Counted from the stretch's first letter, positions 7,700-16,968 are shown. The stretch: DNA of 64,000 bases from Amycolatopsis sp. QT-25 (GCF_029369745.1 NZ_CP120210.1:5084001-5148000); one strand, 5' to 3'. The notes: generated from the letters alone by a model not told the origin. Numbers and translations: made by a program.

Positions 7700-8437
7700 A
7701 TGCACACAATGGACGGTTCCGCGGCGGGCGCGATGGATGTGGTGAAGGTCTACGGCCAAGGCGACACCGCGGTACGGGCGCTGGACCACGTGTCACTGGA
7801 CTTCCCGCGCGGCCGGTTCACCGCGATCATGGGTCCCTCGGGGTCGGGCAAATCGACCCTCATGCACTGTCTCGCCGGACTGGACACCGTCGACACCGGC
7901 CGGGTCCACATCGGACGGACCGAGCTCACCGGCCGGTCCGACGCCGAGCTGACCAGGCTGCGCCGCGACCGGGTCGGGTTCGTGTTCCAGTCGTTCAATC
8001 TCCTGCCGACCATGACCGCCGAAGAGAACATCCTGCTCGGGCTCCGGCTCGCGGGACGGCGCCCGGATCCGGTGTGGTTCGACACCATCGTCGGCACCCT
8101 GGGGCTTCGGGAGCGCCTGCGGCACAAGCCCGGCGAGCTGTCCGGCGGCCAGCAGCAGCGGGTCGCGTGCGCCCGTGCCCTCGTCGGACGACCGGACGTC
8201 GTGTTCGCCGACGAACCCACCGGCAGCCTGGATTCGAGGTCCGGCGCCGAGGTGCTCGACTTCCTGCGGACCTCGGTCCGCGAACTCGGCCAGACGGTGG
8301 TCATGGTGACGCACGACCCGGTGGCGGCCTCGTACACCGAGCACGGGGTGCTGCTGGCCGACGGCCGGATCGCCGCGCGGATCCCCCGGCCGACCGCCGA
8401 CGCCGTGCTCGGCGCGCTCGCCGGGCTGGGGGCGTGA
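7700..8437 (+). CDS. ABC transporter ATP-binding protein (MacB/LolD/SalX type)
   Basis: 245 aa. Walker A (GPSGSGKSTL, near residue 45), Q-loop (FVFQSFNLLPTMTAEENI), signature (LSGGQQQRVACARAL), Walker B (VVFADEPTGSLD) and switch histidine (VMVTHD) are all present and correctly spaced. ADEPTGSLD is typical of the MacB/FtsE branch that works with FtsX-like permeases. The stop overlaps the permease ATG by one base (TGATG), so the pair is one operon. Control is probably by the divergent two-component system through the TTCAGG repeats. A later ATG at codon 4 is possible but does not change the domain. Confidence 0.93.
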   Translation: MHTMDGSAAGAMDVVKVYGQGDTAVRALDHVSLDFPRGRFTAIMGPSGSGKSTLMHCLAGLDTVDTGRVHIGRTELTGRSDAELTRLRRDRVGFVFQSFNLLPTMTAEENILLGLRLAGRRPDPVWFDTIVGTLGLRERLRHKPGELSGGQQQRVACARALVGRPDVVFADEPTGSLDSRSGAEVLDFLRTSVRELGQTVVMVTHDPVAASYTEHGVLLADGRIAARIPRPTADAVLGALAGLGA

Positions 8438-10860
8438 TGCTGCGAACCGTGCTCGCCGGGCTCAAGGCCCGGCCGCTGCGGCTGCTGCTGTCGGCCGTCG
8501 CCGTCACACTGGGCGTGACCTTCGTGGCCGGCTCGTTCGTGCTCACGGATTCCGTCGGCGCCGGACTGCGGGACGCCGCGGCCTACGAGACACGTGGTGT
8601 GGACGCGTCGATCACCGCCGACCGGGCCGCCCTCGACGACACGACGCTCACCAAGGCCCGGCAGGTACCGGGTGCAGCCGCCGCGGAGGGCAGGACCACC
8701 GTCAGCGCGCCCCTGATCGGACCCGACGGGCGGCCGCGTGACGCCGCCGCGACCGGGTTGAGCGCCGACGAACGACTACGCCCGTACGACCTCGTGGAAG
8801 GCCGTTTTCCACGCGACTCCGGCGAAATCGCGCTGGAGCGGACCAGTGCCGACGGCTTCCCGCTCGGCGGGCCGGTGACCGTGCTGGACGAGACCGGCGG
8901 CCGTCACCCGCTGACGCTGGTCGGCACGTTCAGCCGCCCGGCCGACTCCGGTCTCGGTGGGGCGAACCTGCTGGTGTCGCAGGAAATGGTGCACCGGCTG
9001 AATCCGGCGGCGACGTTCGGCGAGATCGTCGTGCGCGCCGCACCCGGCGTCGGCCAGGCACGACTGGCCGCGGATCTGCAAAAGGCCTTGGGTGTCCCCG
9101 TGGTCACCGGGAAGGAAGCCGCCGCCCGGCTGCTCGCCGAGACCGCGCCGGACACCGCCGGTCTGGCGAAGTTCTTCGTCGGCTTCGCGGTGCTCGCCAT
9201 GGTGGTGGCCGCGATGGTGATCACCAACTCCTTCACCGTTCTCGTGACCCAGCGGGCACGCGAGCTGGCGTTGCTGCGCTGTGTCGGGGCCGGGAAACGG
9301 CAGCTCTTCGGCGGTGTGCTGGCCGAAGCGGCGGTGGTGGGCGCGGTCGCCTCCGTGGCGGGGCTCTTCGGTGGCGTCGGTGCCGCCGCCGCGTTGCAGG
9401 CCGTCGCGGGACAGCAGACCATCCATCTCCCCTTGACCGCGCGGACGGTGGCCGCCGCGCTGGCCGTCGGAATCGGAGTGACCTCGCTCGCGGCGGCGAT
9501 CCCGGCATGGGCGGCGACGCGGGTCGCGCCGGTCGAAGCGCTTCGGACGCCGGCCGGATCCACGCGTGCCGGCCGGCCGCGCGCGATCGTGGCGGCGTTG
9601 CTCCTCGCGGTCGCCACCGGCGCGGGCGCGCTGGCCCTTCGGTCCTCAGTGGATGGTGGTGCCGCGCTCGCCGTGCCGGCGATGGCCGCGCTGCTCGGCG
9701 CGGCACTCGCCGCCGGGCCGCTGATCGCGGGTCCGGTCGTCAGGACGCTCGGCAGGCTCGTGCCAGGGCGGGCCGCCGAACTGGGCGCCCTCAACGCCGA
9801 CCGCGACCCGAACCGCACCGCCGCCAGCGCCGCCGCCCTCACCATCGGCCTCGCCGTCGTCACGCTCGCGACCACCCTGGCGGCCGGGGTCGAAGCGGGC
9901 CGCGGCCGAGGGCTGGACGAGCAACTGGCCGCCGACTTCGCCGTCACCTCGGTGATCATGACCCGGCCCCTCCCCGCGACACTCGTGGACACCCTCGCGA
10001 CCGTGCCCGGCGTCACCGCCACCGCGACCCGCCGGTCGTTCTCGGGCGACCTGGGCGAATACGGCGACTACCAGCTGACCGCCGTCAGCGGCGACCTCCT
10101 GCGCCCCACGGTGCTCTCCGGTCGTCTCGGCCGGTTGGGCCCCGGCGAGATCGCCATCAGCAAGGATCTCGCCGATCAGACCGGGCTCGCCGTCGGCGGC
10201 ACCGTTCGGTCCCTGCGCGTGGTGGGGGTCTACGACGCCGTGGACGGGCCGGGAGTCGATGTGGGGTTCGCGCTGGTCGACGTCACGGAGCAGCGGAGGC
10301 TCGACCCGGCCGGGGAGAGCTACGACGGGAGCGTGCTCGTCAAGGCCGCCGATCCCGAACGGACGCGGCCTGCGCTGGAGCGGGCGCTCTCCGCGACACC
10401 ACTCGCGAAATTGAGCAGTGCCGGCGAGATCAAGGAAGAGGAGGCCGCGCCGCTGCGGGCGACCTTGAACCTCATGTGGGCGCTGACGGGGCTGGCGGTG
10501 CTGATCGCTTTCGCCGGGATCACGAACACGCTTTCGCTGTCCGTTCTGGAGCGGACGCGGGAATCGGCGCTGCTGCGCGCGCTCGGTCTCACCCGTGGCG
10601 GGCTCGGCGCCGCGCTGACCGCGGAGGCGGTGTTCGTCGCCGTCCTCGGTGCCGCGTGCGGTCTGTCGGTGGGGATCGCCTCCGCGTGGCTGATCACGGA
10701 AGTGGCGGCGGGCGGCGGTGAACCGATCGTGTTCGCGCCGCCTTGGGCGCGACTGGGGGTGCTGGTGGCGGCGGCCCTGGTCGCGGCTCCCCTGGCGGCC
10801 TTGGTCCCGGCGCGGCGGGCCGGACGGCAAGGGCTCGTGGCGGGTCTTTCGGCCGAGTGA
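8437..10860 (+). CDS. ABC transporter permease with two FtsX-like domains
   Basis: About 807 aa. An N-terminal membrane helix (LLLSAVAVTLGVTFVAGSFVLT) precedes a large extracytoplasmic MacB-like region. The first FtsX domain follows, at about 250-400, with AMVVAAMVITNSFTVLVTQR and the ARELALLRCVGAGKRQLFGGV coupling motif. The second half repeats the plan and ends with a matching FtsX domain (TRESALLRALGLTRGGLGAAL). This tandem 8- to 10-helix architecture is usual for actinomycete exporters of peptides, lipids or antibiotics. The ATG is coupled to the ATPase stop. The substrate is unknown; context suggests envelope-stress or antimicrobial resistance. Confidence 0.9.
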   Translation: MLRTVLAGLKARPLRLLLSAVAVTLGVTFVAGSFVLTDSVGAGLRDAAAYETRGVDASITADRAALDDTTLTKARQVPGAAAAEGRTTVSAPLIGPDGRPRDAAATGLSADERLRPYDLVEGRFPRDSGEIALERTSADGFPLGGPVTVLDETGGRHPLTLVGTFSRPADSGLGGANLLVSQEMVHRLNPAATFGEIVVRAAPGVGQARLAADLQKALGVPVVTGKEAAARLLAETAPDTAGLAKFFVGFAVLAMVVAAMVITNSFTVLVTQRARELALLRCVGAGKRQLFGGVLAEAAVVGAVASVAGLFGGVGAAAALQAVAGQQTIHLPLTARTVAAALAVGIGVTSLAAAIPAWAATRVAPVEALRTPAGSTRAGRPRAIVAALLLAVATGAGALALRSSVDGGAALAVPAMAALLGAALAAGPLIAGPVVRTLGRLVPGRAAELGALNADRDPNRTAASAAALTIGLAVVTLATTLAAGVEAGRGRGLDEQLAADFAVTSVIMTRPLPATLVDTLATVPGVTATATRRSFSGDLGEYGDYQLTAVSGDLLRPTVLSGRLGRLGPGEIAISKDLADQTGLAVGGTVRSLRVVGVYDAVDGPGVDVGFALVDVTEQRRLDPAGESYDGSVLVKAADPERTRPALERALSATPLAKLSSAGEIKEEEAAPLRATLNLMWALTGLAVLIAFAGITNTLSLSVLERTRESALLRALGLTRGGLGAALTAEAVFVAVLGAACGLSVGIASAWLITEVAAGGGEPIVFAPPWARLGVLVAAALVAAPLAALVPARRAGRQGLVAGLSAE

Positions 10861-10895
10861 CGCTCGATGACCGGCCAGAACCCCGTCCCGCGGCG

Positions 10896-10914
10896 TTTCA
10901 TGGGGATTTCATGG
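10896..10914 (+). promoter_or_regulatory. Direct repeat TTTCATGG, 11-bp phased
   Basis: TTTCATGG occurs at 10896 and again at 10907, exactly 11 bp apart, about 65 bases upstream of the hypothetical gene at 10978. A near-identical motif in the opposite direction lies upstream of the kinase operon at 16211-16228. The spacing suggests a dimeric response regulator site. Confidence 0.5.
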
Positions 10915-10977
10915 CTCCGTCCTACGGTTCCGGGCACGGCCGCACCCGCGGGCCGGTGGCCCCACGAGGAGACGTGC

Positions 10978-11418
10978 ATGAGCCCCGCGAGCCGGACCCC
11001 GTACAACACAGTGCTGCCCTGGGACGACGCGCCGAGTCCCGGCGAGCGGGACGGGGCCGTCGGACCCGGCTGGAGCTGGGCGGCGTTCTCCTTGCCGTGG
11101 GCCGGCGGCCGTCCGTCGCCGAAGTACCGATGGACGGTGTTCGAGACCGCCGCCCACGCCGTCGAGGACCTCCACCGCCGCCTCGTGGACGGCGACGTCG
11201 GCAGGCGCGGCGCCCTGTGCTCCTCGGTGCTCCGCAAGCGCGGGGCACCGAGGGAATTGGTGCTGTGCGACGCCGCGGAGTGGGCTTACGCCGTCCACGA
11301 GGTCCGCGCCGGAGCGCACTTGGCCGATGCCGCCGACGCCTGCTTCCTGCGCTGGCGGACGAGCATGGCGGGGCACCGCTTCACGATCGTCAACGCCGGC
11401 GTGCCGACTGTCTGGTGA
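10978..11418 (+). CDS. Hypothetical protein, 146 aa
   Basis: ATG at 10978 follows GAGGAGA at good spacing. The protein begins MSPASRTPYNTVLPWDD and is soluble, with no signal peptide or membrane helix. A middle part (WTVFETAAHAVEDLHRRLVDG) and a tail (AADACFLRWRTSMAGHRFTIV) look helical. No family is recognised. Its 3' end overlaps the convergent SARP regulator by 29 bases. The phased TTTCATGG repeats upstream suggest that a two-component regulator controls it. Confidence 0.6.
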   Translation: MSPASRTPYNTVLPWDDAPSPGERDGAVGPGWSWAAFSLPWAGGRPSPKYRWTVFETAAHAVEDLHRRLVDGDVGRRGALCSSVLRKRGAPRELVLCDAAEWAYAVHEVRAGAHLADAADACFLRWRTSMAGHRFTIVNAGVPTVW

Positions 11419-14272
11419 GGTCCAGGCCTTCGAGCGCGAGGGTGCGTTGCACGGAATCGCCGTCGGAGCCGATCGTCGTGAGCACCCACTCGAAATGTTC
11501 CCTCGCCGTCACCGGATCACCCGCGGCGAGATGGGTGCGGCCGAGCCGGTTGCGGATCTCGGACTCCATCCCGGCGATGGTCTCCTCGGTGACCGCCGTC
11601 AGCGCCCGCCGCTGGAGGTCGAACGCCGCGTCGAGGTTCCCCAGTTCCAGTTCCGCGGCGCCAAGGCGGGCGAGCGCGGTCGCGGTCAGCAGGCCGTCCG
11701 CGGTCTCCTCGGCGAGTTCGACGGACCGCCGGAGGTCCAGCGCGGCTTCGGCGAAACTGCCGGTCTCCAGCCGGACGGTTCCGCTGTGGCACAGCACTCT
11801 GGCCAGCATGCCGGGGCTGCCGATCTCCTCGCTCAGCTCACGGGCACGGCCGAGGTGGCCGAGTGCTTCCTCGTGCTCGCCTTGCAGGTAGGCGAGATAG
11901 CCCAGCGCGGACAACGACCGCTCGGCCAGCCAGCGGTCCCCCACCTCGTCGGCCAGGACCATCACCCGCCGCATACCCGGGATCGCGAGCTCGTGCCGTC
12001 CCGCGATCAGATCCACCATGGTGAGCCCGCCGAGCGCCCGCGCCTCCACCCCGCGGTCACCGGACGACCGGCCCGCCCGCAGCGCGTCGTCGAACCAGCC
12101 GCGCGCCCGGTCCAGCTGCCCTTGCATGGCGTAGGCGTAGCCGAGGCAGAAACGCAGCGAAGAGACGAGACGTTCGTCTTCGGCCTGTTCCGCCAATGGC
12201 AGCGCGATCTGCAGCGCCGTCCGGCATTCGTGGTACCGCTGCTGGCGCGCGAGGTAGTCGACCAGCGCCTCGGCGATCGAGCAGGCCAGGCCGTCCAGTC
12301 CGGCTTCGGCCGCTTGGGACACCACCTCCGGCAGGTCACCGACGGCGTCGAGCCAGGCGGAAGCGTCCCGTTGCCCGGTGAACGCTCCGCCGGATTCCAC
12401 CGGGAATCGCGCGACACCCCATTCGCTCGCCCGGCGAGCGGCGCCGAGATACAAGCCGTGCACCCGTTTCCGCGCCGCGTCGGCGACGTCTTCCGGCATT
12501 TCGCCGGCGAGATGCCGCGCGTAGACCGCCACCAGGTCGTGCAACCGGTACCGACCGCTCGCCGGTTCCTGCACGAGGCTGGCGTCGACCAGGCTTTCCA
12601 GCTCCCGCTCGGCTTCGGCGGGTGAGGAGCCCAGCAGCGCGGCGACCGAAAGCCGGTCGAACTCGGTCGTCGGGGACAGGCCGAGCACCGTGAACGCGTT
12701 CTGCTCGGCCGGGCGAAGCTGCTCGTAGGACAGGCGCAGCGCCACCTCGACGCTGCGGTCCTCGGCGGTCAGCTCGCCGAGCCTGCGCTCGTCGTCCGAC
12801 ATCCGGTCCACCAGGTCCTTGAACGTCCACATCGGACGGTTCTGCAACCGGGCGCCCGCGATCCGCAACGCGAGCGGGAGCCGTCCGCACAGTCCGGCGA
12901 GCGCGCGCACGGCGAACCGTTCGCCCTCGGCCCTCGGCGCCCCCACGATCCGGCCGAGCAGCTTTTCCGCCGCTTCGAGGCCCAGCGCGCCGAGGGAAAC
13001 GCGGCGGTCGGCGTCCAACCCGGACAGCCGGCGCCGGCTGGTCACCAGCACACGGCTGCCCGGCCCGGACGGCAGCAGTGGCCGCACCTGCCCGGCGGAT
13101 TCGGCGTTGTCGAGCACCAGCAGCAACTTCAGCTGCGCGGTCGCCGCCCGCCACGAAGCGGCCAGTTCGTCGAGATCGTCCGGCATGGCGCCGTCTTCGA
13201 CACCGACCGCGCGCAGCAGCCGCCGCAGCGCGCGCTCGGGCTTGACCGGTTCGCGGCCTTCGGTGTGGCCGTGGAGATCCACGAACAAGGCACCGTCCGG
13301 ACAGGACTCCCGGAGCCGGTGGGCCGCGCGCACCGCGAGCGTGGTCTTGCCCGCGCCGGGAACGCCGTCCACGGCGTCGACCGAGACCGACTCCGGATCA
13401 CCGTCCTCGACAAGGAGCGTGAGTTCCCGGTCCCTGCCGACGAGTTCGCCGTTGGTGGCGGGCAGTTCGTTCCGGATCCGGCGGGACGGCTCGCGGCGCG
13501 GCGCGACCCCGAGCAGCGTCTCGTCCCCGCGCAGCACCGCTTCCTGCACCTGCCGCAGTTCCTCCCCCGGCTCGACGCCGAGCTGCTCGATCAGCCGCTC
13601 GCGGACGTCGGTGAACACCTCCAGCGCCTCCGCCTGCCGCCCGCCGCCGTAGAGCGCCCGCATCAGCAACGCGGCCAGTGGCTCGCTCGGCGGATCGGCC
13701 GGCACCAGCGCCGACAGCTCGCCGATCACCTCGTCGAACCGCCCGAGTTTCAGCTGGGCCCGCAGTTTCCGGCGTAGCAGCAGAAGTTTGCGTTCTTCCA
13801 GCCGTCGCCGCTCGCCATGGACGAACGCACCGGGCAGCCCCGTCAGCGGCTCGCCGTGGAACAGCCGGAGCGCGTCGGCGAAGGTGTCCACCGCGGTGAC
13901 GAGGTCGCCCGCCTCCTCGGCGGCGGCCGCGACGACGGCGATCTCCTCCAGCCGTGCCACGTCGAGGCGCACCCCGCCGCTGGCGAACCGGTAGCCGCCG
14001 CGATCGGACACGATCACCGAGTCCCGCGGCTTCTGCCCGGAGCTGTCCAGGCATTGCCGCAGCCGCCGGACGTACACCGGCAGCACATTGGATTCCGGCG
14101 GTTTTTCCCAGAGCCCGTCGGTGAGTTCGTGGTGGCTGACGGTCACGTCCGGGCGCAGCAGCAACGCGGCCAGCACGGCCTGCTGCCGGACCGGACCCAG
14201 GTCCAGCCGGGTCTCCCCGTGCCAGGCCCGCAACGGGCCGAGTAGTTCGAGGCGAAGTCGCGAGTCCGGCAT
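11390..14272 (-). CDS. SARP/AfsR-type regulator: DNA-binding, BTAD, NB-ARC ATPase and TPR
   Basis: About 960 aa. It opens with an OmpR-like winged helix (LRLELLGPLRAWHGE.. ..LPVYVRRLRQCLD), then a BTAD region, then an NB-ARC ATPase with P-loop VPGAGKTTLAVRAAH near residue 305, Walker B LLLVLDNAES, VTSRRRLSGL and GLCGRLPLALRIAGARL. About 330 residues of TPR-like repeats follow (AEAALDLRRSVELAEET and similar). Length and order match AfsR-family activators of secondary metabolism or antibiotic response. Start choice: ATG 14272 has GGGGGGA in front; ATG 14293 overlaps the upstream regulator stop (TGATG). Either way it is coupled to the two-component genes. The target genes are unknown. Confidence 0.9.
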   Translation of the reverse strand: MPDSRLRLELLGPLRAWHGETRLDLGPVRQQAVLAALLLRPDVTVSHHELTDGLWEKPPESNVLPVYVRRLRQCLDSSGQKPRDSVIVSDRGGYRFASGGVRLDVARLEEIAVVAAAAEEAGDLVTAVDTFADALRLFHGEPLTGLPGAFVHGERRRLEERKLLLLRRKLRAQLKLGRFDEVIGELSALVPADPPSEPLAALLMRALYGGGRQAEALEVFTDVRERLIEQLGVEPGEELRQVQEAVLRGDETLLGVAPRREPSRRIRNELPATNGELVGRDRELTLLVEDGDPESVSVDAVDGVPGAGKTTLAVRAAHRLRESCPDGALFVDLHGHTEGREPVKPERALRRLLRAVGVEDGAMPDDLDELAASWRAATAQLKLLLVLDNAESAGQVRPLLPSGPGSRVLVTSRRRLSGLDADRRVSLGALGLEAAEKLLGRIVGAPRAEGERFAVRALAGLCGRLPLALRIAGARLQNRPMWTFKDLVDRMSDDERRLGELTAEDRSVEVALRLSYEQLRPAEQNAFTVLGLSPTTEFDRLSVAALLGSSPAEAERELESLVDASLVQEPASGRYRLHDLVAVYARHLAGEMPEDVADAARKRVHGLYLGAARRASEWGVARFPVESGGAFTGQRDASAWLDAVGDLPEVVSQAAEAGLDGLACSIAEALVDYLARQQRYHECRTALQIALPLAEQAEDERLVSSLRFCLGYAYAMQGQLDRARGWFDDALRAGRSSGDRGVEARALGGLTMVDLIAGRHELAIPGMRRVMVLADEVGDRWLAERSLSALGYLAYLQGEHEEALGHLGRARELSEEIGSPGMLARVLCHSGTVRLETGSFAEAALDLRRSVELAEETADGLLTATALARLGAAELELGNLDAAFDLQRRALTAVTEETIAGMESEIRNRLGRTHLAAGDPVTAREHFEWVLTTIGSDGDSVQRTLALEGLDLTRQSARRR

Positions 14273-14292
14273 TGTCCCCCCATCGTCGTGCA

Positions 14293-14955
14293 TCAGCCCG
14301 GCACCACGATCCCGTGGTCGAACGCGTAGACGATCGCCGCCGCCCGGTCCCGCAGCTGGAGTTTGGTGAAGATCCGGCCGATATGGCTTTTCACGGTCAC
14401 CTCCGAAATGACGAGGGCCGCGGCGATCTCGGCGTTGGTCAGCCCGCGGCCGATCGCCCGGAGCACGTCCTGCTCCCTCGGTGTCAGCAGTTCCGGCGAC
14501 CGTCCCCCGCTGCCGTTCCCGGCGGCCTGCCGGTACGCGGCGAGCACCCGGCCGGTGACGCCGGGGTCGAGCCAGGCGGCACCCCCGGCGACCGCTCGCA
14601 CGGCCCGGATCAGGTCCTCGGCCGGGGAATCCTTGAGGACGTAGCCGGCGGCGCCCGCCCGCAGCGCGTCGGCCAAGAGGTCGTCGTCGTCGAACGTGGT
14701 CAGCGCGAGCACGGGCGGACGACCGCCGGACCCCCGCAGCCGCCTGGTCGCCTCGACGCCGCCGACGTTCTTCATCCGCAGGTCCATCACGATGACGTCG
14801 ACCTCGTGCGCGGCCAGCGCCGCGGCCACTTCCGAACCGTCGCCGCATTCCCCCGCGATGACGAATCCGTCGCGACGCCGCAGGATGCGCCGCAGCCCGG
14901 AGCGGACCAGCTCCTGGTCGTCGACCAGCAGCACCTGGATCTCGGCGGCGGTCAC
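14293..14955 (-). CDS. NarL/LuxR family response regulator
   Basis: About 220 aa. Receiver: VLLVDDQELVRSGLRRIL, phospho-acceptor in VIVMDLRMKNVGG, LTTFDDDD and the conserved lysine in GYVLKDSP. The C-terminal LuxR helix-turn-helix reads LTPREQDVLRAIGRGLTNAEIAAAL and SEVTVKSHIGRIFTKL. The GTG start at 14955 overlaps the kinase stop (GTGA), while its own stop overlaps a possible SARP start (TGATG). The three genes therefore form one coupled kinase - regulator - SARP unit. An earlier in-frame ATG would only add a non-conserved extension. Confidence 0.92.
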   Translation of the reverse strand: MTAAEIQVLLVDDQELVRSGLRRILRRRDGFVIAGECGDGSEVAAALAAHEVDVIVMDLRMKNVGGVEATRRLRGSGGRPPVLALTTFDDDDLLADALRAGAAGYVLKDSPAEDLIRAVRAVAGGAAWLDPGVTGRVLAAYRQAAGNGSGGRSPELLTPREQDVLRAIGRGLTNAEIAAALVISEVTVKSHIGRIFTKLQLRDRAAAIVYAFDHGIVVPG

Positions 14956-16118
14956 GGGTTGGCTCCCGGCACGGTGACCTGCACGATCCACTGCCTGCCG
15001 CTGGGCCCGGCGCTGAGTTCGGCGCCGAACTGGGCCGCGCGGACGGCCATGCCCGCCAGTCCCGAACCATCCTCGGCCGAGCGCCGGACGTTCGCGGGCA
15101 GCGGGTTGCTGACGATGAGCTTCATCCCGGACCGGCCGGCGTTCAGCCGGACCTCGGCGGTCGCTCCGGGGGCGTGCTTGACGACGTTGACCAGTGATTC
15201 CTGCACGATCCGGTAGAGACCCAATCCTTCCGAGGCGCCTACCCGGCCGGGATCGCCTTCCTGTGTGTAGCGCACCGCGAGTCCGGCACTGCGGGTGCGT
15301 TCCACCAGCGTCGCGATGTCCTCCACGCCCGGCAGCGGGGCGCTGCCCGACGGAGAGTCGGCGAGCAGGCCGACCGTGCGGCGGATGTCGGCCATCGCGG
15401 CCCGTCCCACCTGTTCGGCCTCGGTGAGCGCTTCGATCGCCTCGTCGACGTCGCGGTCCTGCTGCAAGGCGTGCCGGGCCCCGGTCAGGTGCAGCAGCGT
15501 GATGCTGAGCGAATGGCCGACGACGTCGTGCACCTCGCGCGCGATCCGCTGGCGTTCGGCGAGCAGGGCCTTGTCACGGGAGGCGTCCCGGCTGCCTCGT
15601 TCGGCGTCGAGCACCCTGGTGTACCAGCGGACCATGAGCCCGCCGCTGAGGCCGAGCAGGATGGCGACCATGTACACCGGCCCGCCGATCAGCCCGCCCC
15701 AGACCCCGGCCACCACCAGGACCGCCTCACCCGCGGCCGTGACGAGGGCGATTCCCCACGTCGTCCGCAGGACACTGCCCGCTTCGGTGGCCGCGACCAG
15801 CAGCAGCAACGGCGCGAAATCCGGGAGAACGGGCTCGAGGAGCAGCACCGAGGAGGCGAGGATCAGCGCCGTCATCCGCGCCCACGGCATGATCCAGTTC
15901 GTGACCGTCCAGATCACCGACGGCGCGATCACGATCAGGCCTGCCAGCGCGATCGGCTCGGGGGGCAGCAGCGCGTCCCGCTGCACCAGCGCGACCGCGG
16001 TGAACGCGAAACTCACCGCACTGGCGCACAGCGCCCCCCACCACGGCAGGGTCAGTCCGGCACGGGTGAGGCTCACCTGCACCCGTGCCCGGAACCGGTC
16101 CCGCAAGATCCTCAGCAC
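14952..16118 (-). CDS. NarL-family sensor histidine kinase (HisKA_3)
   Basis: 388 aa. The N-terminal half has about six hydrophobic helices in an actinomycete membrane sensor layout (for example WWGALCASAVSFAFTAVALV). It is followed by the HisKA_3 dimerisation box ERQRIAREVHDVVGHSLSIT, with the phospho-acceptor histidine, and a HATPase domain with the N box IVQESLVNVVKHAPGA and G box GSGLAGMAVRAAQFGA. It is first in the operon with the NarL regulator and SARP gene. A GATGAAA repeat 93-110 bases upstream of its start is a candidate control site. The signal is unknown. Confidence 0.9.
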   Translation of the reverse strand: MLRILRDRFRARVQVSLTRAGLTLPWWGALCASAVSFAFTAVALVQRDALLPPEPIALAGLIVIAPSVIWTVTNWIMPWARMTALILASSVLLLEPVLPDFAPLLLLVAATEAGSVLRTTWGIALVTAAGEAVLVVAGVWGGLIGGPVYMVAILLGLSGGLMVRWYTRVLDAERGSRDASRDKALLAERQRIAREVHDVVGHSLSITLLHLTGARHALQQDRDVDEAIEALTEAEQVGRAAMADIRRTVGLLADSPSGSAPLPGVEDIATLVERTRSAGLAVRYTQEGDPGRVGASEGLGLYRIVQESLVNVVKHAPGATAEVRLNAGRSGMKLIVSNPLPANVRRSAEDGSGLAGMAVRAAQFGAELSAGPSGRQWIVQVTVPGANP

Positions 16119-16210
16119 GGCATCAGCCTAGGAAGTCCCGGTGAGCGCGTCATCGTGCGGCGGGCGGCAACCGTCTCCGCCCACGGTAGGAGGCGGGAGG
16201 AGCACGGACC

Positions 16211-16228
16211 GATGAAATCCGGATGAAA
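16211..16228 (-). promoter_or_regulatory. Direct repeat GATGAAA (TTTCATC on minus strand), 11-bp phased
   Basis: GATGAAA occurs at 16211 and 16222, 11 bp apart. On the minus strand it reads TTTCATCCGGATTTCATC, upstream of the kinase operon. It closely resembles TTTCATGGGGATTTCATGG at 10896 on the plus strand, so one regulator may bind both. Confidence 0.5.
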
Positions 16229-16236
16229 CCCGGGCG

Positions 16237-16608
16237 TCATTCCCGGCTGAGCGCGACCCAGCCCAGTTTCTCTTGCTCCCGTTTCGGCAGGCCCGCGACG
16301 ACGAGGTCGTAGGAGTCTTCGACCAGCTCCCGGACGAAAGCGCCGGTCAGCGGACCGTCCAGGTGGACGGTGTTCCAATGCCGCTTGTCCAGGTGGTGGC
16401 CGGGGATGATCTCCGGATGCTCGGCGCGCAGCCGGACCGCCAGGTCGGGCTCGCATTTCAGGCTGATCCGCAGCGGCTTCGCCTTGAGCGGGCTGAGCGC
16501 GAACATCTTACCCGCGACCTTGAACACGCTGGAGTCCTCGCCGAAGGGGAACTCCTCGCGGGCACCGGGGAAGCCGAGGCAGAGCTTCCGGAGAGCGGCA
16601 GGCGTCAT
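16237..16608 (-). CDS. MmcQ/YjbR family protein
   Basis: 123 aa, the usual length. It starts MTPAALRKLCLGFPGAREEFPFGEDSSVFKV and contains the family hallmark PLRISLKCEPDLAVRLRAEHP followed by GHHLDKRHWNTVHLDG near the middle. It ends with helices containing DSYDLVVAGLPK. The family has a double-wing CyaY-like fold and is suspected to bind DNA; no function is proven. It is the last gene before the tmsAB region and not clearly part of an operon. Confidence 0.88.
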   Translation of the reverse strand: MTPAALRKLCLGFPGAREEFPFGEDSSVFKVAGKMFALSPLKAKPLRISLKCEPDLAVRLRAEHPEIIPGHHLDKRHWNTVHLDGPLTGAFVRELVEDSYDLVVAGLPKREQEKLGWVALSRE

Positions 16609-16722
16609 GGCGTTCAGGCTAACCGCCCCCTCCGACAGGAATCCGTCCTGTCCAGGGCGTCGACCACTCGTCGGTGCTTACTCGACGATGGGTGGAGCCG
16701 ACTGGGTGGAGGCGGAACCGGC

Positions 16723-16968
16723 ATGCGCGCGAGGGGCTGGGGTTCGTACACGCCTCAGCTCGAGGAGACCAGGCAGGCGGTCAACCGGTTCATCCGCACC
16801 AGTGGGTTCTTCGACTCCTGCGTCGACTTCGACGCGGCGATCCGCGATCCCGCCGACCCGCGGCGGATGAGACCCGAGTACGACTCAGGCGATCACCCCC
16901 ATCCCGGTGACCAGGGCTTCACCGTGCTGGCGAACGCCGTCCCGCTGCCGGAACTCCAGGGGAAATAA
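16723..16968 (+). pseudogene. SGNH/GDSL hydrolase, C-terminal remnant
   Basis: The last 70 or so residues (TRQAVNRFIRTSGFFDSCVD, FDAAIRDPADPRRMRPEYD, SGDHPHPGDQGF) match the end of SGNH/GDSL esterases. They include the block with the catalytic aspartate and histidine (normally DxxHP, here DHPHP). The N-terminal blocks, including the serine GDS motif, are absent. Upstream only a short hairpin-like sequence (GACAGG / CCTGTC at 16635-16653) is seen. It is read as a decayed gene end. Confidence 0.65.
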
